From positions 186,001-250,000 of the forward strand of contig NZ_PZZP01000001.1 in the NCBI RefSeq assembly GCF_003046315.1: a stretch of DNA of 64,000 nucleotides, given 5' to 3'. Positions 59,369-64,000 of the stretch are shown piece by piece (the first letter of the stretch is position 1; each line of letters opens with the position of its first letter). This DNA comes from Desmospora activa DSM 45169. Its GTDB lineage: Bacteria > Bacillota > Bacilli > Thermoactinomycetales > DSM-45169. Made by a program: the position numbers and the translations under genes. The notes under the pieces are model-generated. The model made no database searches. It worked only from the letters and a program-made list of their open reading frames with translations, and had not been told where the DNA came from.

Positions 59369-60469
59369 ATGAGCGACACAGCCACCCGTATCAAGGAATG
59401 GACGGATGAACCGCGTTTGCTCCAAGTGTTGGATTATCGCTATGGGTTTCAACTGAGGGATGCTCACCCCGTTGGAGGGGTGCTCAAATTGTCAACTGAG
59501 CAAGGGGTATATGCCCTTAAACGGGCGCGGGACCGAGAAGAGAAACGGTGGCAATTGGTGGAGGAACTGGCTAAGCATATTCAAGCGGCGGGAGAAGTCC
59601 AGATTCCGATCCCGCAGAAAACACGCCAGGGACAGCGTACATTTGCCGGATTTAAGCGCTCGTATGTGCTGCTTCCCTGGATTGAAGGGGAACACCGCCC
59701 ATGGGATCAACGAGGGTGGATGCGGGTGGCGGAGCATTTGGCCCGCTTTCATTTGGCATCCAAGGGCTTTGTTCCCTCTACAACCCTGCGCGGTCTTAAT
59801 CATGCGGGAGAGTGGAAAAAGATCTGGTCTCGTATGCAGCAACAGGTGGAGATGTTTAAGCTGGCGGCGGATCTGGGTGAAGAGTACGCCGCAGTCGATC
59901 GGTTGTGGATCAGACAGTGTGCCTTTGCAGAAGGGATGCTGGAGACGGCGCTTCGCTACTTGGATAAAACGGGCGGAGATGAACTGGTGGCAGAGACGCG
60001 GCGAACCGGAGAAGCATGCCACCTTAACATTCATGGGAAAAATGTGTTGTGGCAGGGAGAGAACCCATGTTTCATCGACTGGAATTGTGTCGTGCTAGAT
60101 GTACGGACCCGTGACTTGGCCCGTTACCTTTTGCACGCTTTTGCTCGAACCGGGGGCATGGAAGCTGTGACCGCCTCTTTGCGGGCCTATCAAGAGTATT
60201 CCCCGTTGAAGGAGGAGGAATATGGGCTGATCTACGCCCAGCTGTTGTTTCCCCATCGCCTGATGCGCTCTCTCCACGATATCTACCAGGAGCGAAAAGT
60301 TCCCGCCTATCTGGCCAAGGGCCACCTTTCTGCCTCGATTGACCAGGAGGAGACGAAGCTGCAACTATTGCGCCAATTTCCCACTACCATCAAACAGGAA
60401 TTTGGCGTTACCATTCCTGAAGTGGATTGGCTAAAAAACAGCCGAGAAGAGGGAATGGTGACCGGTTGA
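59369..60469 (+). CDS. CotS-family spore coat / phosphotransferase-like protein
   Basis: 366 residues. Aminoglycoside-phosphotransferase/protein-kinase-like fold: N-lobe with KRARDREEKRWQLVEELAKH, hinge VLLPWIEGEHRPWD, catalytic-loop ACHLNIHGKNVLW (His-x-Asn... with N where kinases have D), and DFG-like CFIDWN. CotS proteins sit in the coat of Bacillus endospores and are thought to be degenerate kinases. The substitution of the catalytic Asp by Asn agrees with weak or no kinase activity. GGAGGGGAAAGGG before the ATG. Confidence 0.75.
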   Translation: MSDTATRIKEWTDEPRLLQVLDYRYGFQLRDAHPVGGVLKLSTEQGVYALKRARDREEKRWQLVEELAKHIQAAGEVQIPIPQKTRQGQRTFAGFKRSYVLLPWIEGEHRPWDQRGWMRVAEHLARFHLASKGFVPSTTLRGLNHAGEWKKIWSRMQQQVEMFKLAADLGEEYAAVDRLWIRQCAFAEGMLETALRYLDKTGGDELVAETRRTGEACHLNIHGKNVLWQGENPCFIDWNCVVLDVRTRDLARYLLHAFARTGGMEAVTASLRAYQEYSPLKEEEYGLIYAQLLFPHRLMRSLHDIYQERKVPAYLAKGHLSASIDQEETKLQLLRQFPTTIKQEFGVTIPEVDWLKNSREEGMVTG

Positions 60470-60563
60470 GACTAACGGAGATTATCTGATCCGGGTCAAT
60501 TTTGTCATTGATAAACGGCTCAGATTGAGGACAAAGTACTGGAATGGTTATAAATAACAGGGA

Positions 60564-60656
60564 GGGGTGGTTGCCGCGCAAAGCGAGACGGGGGGCGAAG
60601 CGACCGAGGCGAGACCAGTGTGTGGGAGTGCATGGAGCGAGACGGATAACCACCCC
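60564..60656. repeat. structured intergenic repeat, second copy
   Basis: Perfect outer arms GGGGTGGTT (60564-60572) and AACCACCCC (60648-60656). The inside shares AGCGAGAC..GGGCGAAGCGACCGAGGCGAGACCAGTG with the 53-bp unit of the element at 52462-52630. 16 bases later comes GTTTGTCAGCAGCCTC, the inverted match of 36861-36876, and then a terminator. Confidence 0.65.
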
Positions 60657-60689
60657 GGCCGTTCCGGGATCAGTTTGTCAGCAGCCTCC

Positions 60690-60710
60690 GCCGCGATCAG
60701 CGGCTTTTTC
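60690..60710 (+). terminator. terminator at the end of the repeat region
   Basis: The arms GCCGC and GCGGC around GATCA are followed by TTTTTC. Confidence 0.7.
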
Positions 60711-60773
60711 TTTTTGTGGAACATTCGTTTATGATGGAAGAGAGAGTGCTCAGTTTCGAAAAGAGGGATAAGG

Positions 60774-62399
60774 ATGACGGGGAACTTGCGGGAGCGGGAA
60801 ATCTTAAAAACGATCGCCGAAACCTTAAACCGTTCCACCGATGTGGAAAAGATGTTGCAGTCGGTGTTAAAAGCGTTGCTAGATGTGACCGGATTAACCA
60901 CCGGCTGGATTTTTTTATCCCAGGGAAAAGCGAACTATGCGACACCGGCGATGCACGGATTGCCACCGGCTCTCTCCTGGGAAGAAGGACGTCCCATGTG
61001 CCAAGGCTCTTGTTATTGTTTAGTGGATTACTGGAGCGGGGAGCTGGATCGCGCCGTCAATGTCATGGAATGTAAACGTTTGGATGATGCAGTGAAGTAT
61101 GAGTGGGGTGATACCCAGGGCATTACTCACCATGCCACCGTCCCACTGGTCGCGGGGGAAGAGCGGATCGGCCTTCTTAATGTGGCTGCCCCCGGTAAGG
61201 AACGTTTTAGCGAGGAAGAGCTATCCTTACTACAATCAGTTGCCTATCAAATTGGAACCGCTGTCCAAAAAAATCGCTTGATCCAGGCCCAGCGCCGACG
61301 GGCGGAGTTGTTTGCCCGCTTGGATGAAGCCAGCCGCAAAATCTGGTCGGTGCGGGATGCGAAAGGATTGCCGCAACAATGTGTGGCGGAGATCAGTACC
61401 CATTTGGGTTGGCCTTTTGTCGGCTGCTGGCTTCTCCATGGGGATCGTCTGACTTTGGCAGCATATGTTTCCGACGGCCGTAACCAAAGCCCAGGTATCA
61501 CTTATCCCGCTGGAGAGTGGGGGGTGGTAGGAGCTTCCTTTGTCCATCAACGGGCTGCACGAGGGAAGCGACTCCCCCACTTGGGGGAAGAGGGACGACG
61601 CTGGCAGTCGGTGGCGGCGGTTCCGCTGTCTGCCGGTCGCGAATACATCGGGGTACTGGCAATCGGTAGTCCCGATCCCAACCACTGGGGGGAGAGTGAT
61701 CTACAAGTGCTAAAAGCGGTAGGTGAACATGTCTCTCTCGCTTTGGAGAGCGCCCGCCTGGAAAGGGAACGGCAAGAATTAACCCTATCCCGAGAACGGA
61801 ATCGGCTGGCTAGGGATTTGCACGATTCGGTCAATCAGAAGCTCTTTTCTCTATCGCTGACGGCACGTGCGGCACAACAGCTTTCGACGGAGCAACATGA
61901 GCTGTTGAGGGAAAGCTTGGAGGATATCCACACCTGGTCGCATGAAGCCCTGCGCGAAATGCGCACGCTGATCTGGCAACTGCGGCCACCAGGTTTAGAA
62001 GAGGGGGTGGTCACAGCCCTAAAAGAGTATGGAAATCGCCTCGGGTTAACGGTGGATATGGAAGTCACCGGTGTGGCCACGATGGACCGACCGGTAGAAG
62101 AAGCATTGTGGCGAATTGGGCAGGAGGCCTTGAACAATGTGCGAAAGCATGCCGGTGTCGACCGGGTCCAACTGTCGTTGACGGTGACACAGGATCGCGT
62201 GTGGTTACGAGTGACGGATCGTGGTCGAGGTTTTGCTGTTGATGAGGATGGCCGTCTTGATTCCATGGGGATTATCAGTATGCGGGAGCGGGCGGAACTC
62301 ATCGGAGGACATGTGGAAGTGAATAGTCGTGTGGGAGAAGGAACCGAAGTGGTGGCCCAGTTGCCGCTACAGGTCGGAGAAGAGGAGGGGGAACGATGA
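60774..62399 (+). CDS. GAF-domain sensor histidine kinase (NarX/DegS-type)
   Basis: 541 residues, no membrane segment. Two GAF domains (about 20-170 and 185-340), then the HisKA_3 dimerisation helix with H box ARDLHDSVNQKLFSLSL (His about 353), and a HATPase (ALWRIGQEALNNVRKHA, DRGRGF). The first GAF has a Cys cluster MCQGSCYCLVDYW and a later MECKRL that resembles the GAF motif of redox- or iron-sulfur-dependent sensors (inference). Shine-Dalgarno AGGGATAAGGATG. The regulator gene overlaps by 4 bp (ATGA). Confidence 0.85.
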   Translation: MTGNLREREILKTIAETLNRSTDVEKMLQSVLKALLDVTGLTTGWIFLSQGKANYATPAMHGLPPALSWEEGRPMCQGSCYCLVDYWSGELDRAVNVMECKRLDDAVKYEWGDTQGITHHATVPLVAGEERIGLLNVAAPGKERFSEEELSLLQSVAYQIGTAVQKNRLIQAQRRRAELFARLDEASRKIWSVRDAKGLPQQCVAEISTHLGWPFVGCWLLHGDRLTLAAYVSDGRNQSPGITYPAGEWGVVGASFVHQRAARGKRLPHLGEEGRRWQSVAAVPLSAGREYIGVLAIGSPDPNHWGESDLQVLKAVGEHVSLALESARLERERQELTLSRERNRLARDLHDSVNQKLFSLSLTARAAQQLSTEQHELLRESLEDIHTWSHEALREMRTLIWQLRPPGLEEGVVTALKEYGNRLGLTVDMEVTGVATMDRPVEEALWRIGQEALNNVRKHAGVDRVQLSLTVTQDRVWLRVTDRGRGFAVDEDGRLDSMGIISMRERAELIGGHVEVNSRVGEGTEVVAQLPLQVGEEEGER

Positions 62400-63034
62400 T
62401 CCGGGTGTTGTTGGTGGATGATCATCCAATGGTGCTAAAAGGGTTACGCCTGTTTTTACAGACACAGAAGGATATGGAAATTGTGGGCGAAGCGTCCAAC
62501 GGAGAGGGAGCACTGCAAGCAGTGAAAACCGAGCGGCCGGATGTCGTGTTGATGGATCTGTCGATGCCGGTGATGGACGGAGTGGAAGCGACGCGTCGTA
62601 TCAAGGCGGATCATCCGGAGGTGAAAGTGATTGTATTGACCAGCTTTTCCGATCGGGACCACGTACTCCCGGCGATTCAAGCCGGTGCCGCAGGCTACCA
62701 GCTCAAAGAGATTGATGCGGATGCGCTAGCCATGACAATTCGGGCAGCTCACTTGGGTATGACCCAGCTTCACCCCGAGGCGGCGAGTCATCTCGTTTCC
62801 CAGACGACCCACGAACCGGATGACGAACGATCCAACATACAGGTATTGACACCGCGGGAACGGGAAGTACTGCAACTGATTACGGCCGGTAAAAGCAACA
62901 AAGAGATCGCTGCTCACCTTTCTATCGCGGAAAAAACGGTAAAAACCCATGTGAGCAGCATCTTGGGAAAATTGGATCTGCAGGATCGTACCCAGGCGGC
63001 GGTATATGCGATGAAACAGGGATGGTTTGGGTGA
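62396..63034 (+). CDS. NarL/LuxR-family response regulator
   Basis: 212 residues. Receiver with Asp8-Asp9, phospho-acceptor Asp54 (LMDLSMPVMDG), the Lys in QLKEID, then the LuxR-type HTH (LTPREREVLQLITAGKSNKEIAAHLSIAEKTVKTHVSSIL) at about 150-205. It overlaps the kinase gene by 4 bp. Cognate regulator of the GAF kinase. Confidence 0.92.
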   Translation: MIRVLLVDDHPMVLKGLRLFLQTQKDMEIVGEASNGEGALQAVKTERPDVVLMDLSMPVMDGVEATRRIKADHPEVKVIVLTSFSDRDHVLPAIQAGAAGYQLKEIDADALAMTIRAAHLGMTQLHPEAASHLVSQTTHEPDDERSNIQVLTPREREVLQLITAGKSNKEIAAHLSIAEKTVKTHVSSILGKLDLQDRTQAAVYAMKQGWFG

Positions 63035-63050
63035 AGGGGGCGGCAGGGGA

Positions 63051-63149
63051 ATGCAAAAGAAAGTGGGTACTACCCGCTTGGTTATCAAGCAGGGAGATAT
63101 TACAAAAGAAAAGGTGGATGCGATCGTCAATGCCGCTTATTTTATTTGA
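63051..63149 (+). pseudogene. truncated macro-domain protein
   Basis: ATG at 63051 after GGCAGGGG. The 32-residue frame begins MQKKVGTTRLVIKQGDITKE and continues KVDAIVNAAYFI to a stop. VxxGDIT followed by VDAIVNAA is the start of the macro (ADP-ribose-binding) domain. The frame ends right after the NAA motif, where a full protein would need about 140 more residues. The rest is missing, so this is a remnant of a YmdB-like O-acetyl-ADP-ribose deacetylase. Confidence 0.7.
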
Positions 63150-63218
63150 TAGGGAATCTTATGAACTTTACACTAGAAGGATGCAGATAATTAATATCGA
63201 TATCAAGGAGGATTTTTT

Positions 63219-63719
63219 GTGAGCGTTTATCAATTTTCTGCTGTAACAATTGACGGTAAGGAACAATCCCTGGTGGAGTATGAAGGTAAGGTTTTACTAA
63301 TCGTCAACACCGCCAGCAAGTGCGGCTTTACTCCCCAGTATCAAGGGTTGCAACAGCTGTATGAAACATATCGGGATCAGGGCCTGGTGGTGCTCGGATT
63401 TCCCAGCAACCAGTTTATGAACCAAGAACCGGGCAGTAATGACGAGATTGAATCCTTTTGTCGCTTAAACTATGGTGTTACCTTTCCGCTGTATGCCAAG
63501 GTGGACGTTAAGGGAAAAAACATTCACCCCCTGTTTCAATATTTGACAAAGGAAAGTAAAGGGCTGCTAACGGATGCGGTTAAATGGAATTTCACCAAAT
63601 TTCTGATCGATCGAAAGGGTCATGTCTATCAACGATTTGCACCAAATGTAAATCCCGCCCAAATGGAAGCGGATATTCGTCTGCTGTTGGAGCAAAATGG
63701 ACAAAATCATTCACACTAA
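63219..63719 (+). CDS. gpx: glutathione peroxidase family thiol peroxidase
   Basis: 166 residues, GTG start with AAGGAGG. Thioredoxin-fold peroxidase, cysteine type. The peroxidatic Cys is in TASKCGFT (Cys36), the Gln of the triad in FPSNQF and the Trp in KWNFTKFLI. Bacterial members reduce hydroperoxides using thioredoxin rather than glutathione. It lies alone. Confidence 0.92.
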   Translation: MSVYQFSAVTIDGKEQSLVEYEGKVLLIVNTASKCGFTPQYQGLQQLYETYRDQGLVVLGFPSNQFMNQEPGSNDEIESFCRLNYGVTFPLYAKVDVKGKNIHPLFQYLTKESKGLLTDAVKWNFTKFLIDRKGHVYQRFAPNVNPAQMEADIRLLLEQNGQNHSH

Positions 63720-63929
63720 ATTTAACTCTTAGGTACTCCTTTTTGGCCAATAGGGGCAGTGATTGAAAAGATGAAGAGATGGTGCTACTCCTACAACTTG
63801 ATCGTTTCGCCGAGGAGAGTGAAATTCTCTATTTCGTGACTTCGTTAGAGGATTTACGGAAACAAAACTTTGATAAGTGTATTGTGCGAACTTATTATAA
63901 CGTAGACCGAAGAGAAGGGGAGTTAAAAG

Positions 63930-64000
63930 ATGAAGGAACAGCTACTAGCAGCGATTCATGAATTGGAATTGGATGCGTACAAAGAGCGAATTTTCGCTGA
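63930..64000 (+). CDS. start of a gene cut by the window edge
   Basis: ATG at 63930 with AAGGGGAG 9 bases upstream. 23 codons seen (MKEQLLAAIHELELDAYKER and IFA), helical and acidic, no family recognised. The frame is open at the edge. A 60-codon frame at 63779-63961 overlaps it in another frame and is not supported. Confidence 0.5.
   Translation, partial: MKEQLLAAIHELELDAYKERIFA

Larger units (their letters stand above)
60470..60773. other. repeat-bearing gap before the two-component genes
   Basis: 304 bp without a gene. Contains the repeat element 60564-60656, the 16-mer 60673-60688 and the terminator hairpin at 60690. Confidence 0.6.

Noticed and set aside
63779-63961. 60-codon frame overlapping the last partial gene
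   Set aside because: The partial gene at 63930 has the better Shine-Dalgarno. This one has none.
1-64000. tRNA, rRNA, riboswitch or T-box
   Set aside because: I looked for cloverleaf ends (CCA, GTTCGA-type T loops) and T-box (GGGTGG..CCGCG) signatures and found none that I could support by eye.

Overview
The window reads as a chromosomal segment of an endospore-forming, Gram-positive bacterium of the order Bacillales. A member of the Thermoactinomycetaceae or a close relative is my best inference. The base composition is moderate, GTG and TTG starts are frequent, and Shine-Dalgarno sequences are purine-rich. Many genes are sporulation genes (YunB, a LytH-like M23 peptidase, a YhcN/YlaJ lipoprotein, two small spore-coat proteins, a CotS-family protein, a RacA-like protein). 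The set YunG, YunB, LytH, LipA, YutC, YutD, YutE and YutF is the B. subtilis yut/yun neighbourhood, here spread over about 33 kb and interleaved with other genes. I saw no rRNA, tRNA, CRISPR array, transposase or phage module.

Layout. 1-2.2 kb: a phosphotriesterase-like / creatininase-like / SIS-domain operon. 2.4-7.8 kb: cstA behind a perfect CcpA (cre) match, then a tiny protein ending in Cys-Cys, an ArsA/GET3-like ATPase and a CitA/DcuS-type two-component system. 8.7-11.4 kb: a GNAT protein with a CodB-like permease, and a second GNAT protein. 11.7-14.9 kb: a type III polyketide synthase with its membrane O-methyltransferase (BpsA/BpsB type), an inserted SUFU-domain gene, and ChaB. 15-25 kb: alpha/beta hydrolase, a TetM-type ribosomal protection protein, SDR, secreted M28 peptidase, YunG, LysR and WYL regulators, and an acyltransferase. 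25.4-34.2 kb: a divergent double-length ThyX, YunB, and a complete five-gene peptide ABC importer. 34.2-38.4 kb: FabH, a remnant of a second oppB, a stand-alone ribosomal protein L11 paralogue with a TipA-type drug sensor, an MBL hydrolase and a glutaredoxin. 39-42.5 kb: two tandem NSS transporter plus MetS pairs. 42.6-44.1 kb: a frameshifted 22-residue-repeat protein and a DUF6385-like partner. 44.2-54.3 kb: the lytH-lipA-yut region. 54.5-63 kb: two more two-component systems, an MBL enzyme, an SDR and a CotS-like protein. 63-64 kb: a macro-domain stump, glutathione peroxidase and the start of another gene.

The most interesting locus is 35.5-36.8 kb. The L11 paralogue lacks the conserved prolines that thiopeptide antibiotics contact on ordinary L11. 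Its start region sits in a perfect 13-bp inverted repeat that would mask the ribosome-binding site. It is followed immediately by a MerR regulator with a TipAS-type antibiotic-binding domain. Together this looks like an inducible target-replacement module for thiopeptide or other L11-region antibiotics. Other points of note are a SUFU gene bracketed by a duplicated end of bpsB, structured dispersed intergenic repeats, and several hairpins that overlap ribosome-binding sites.
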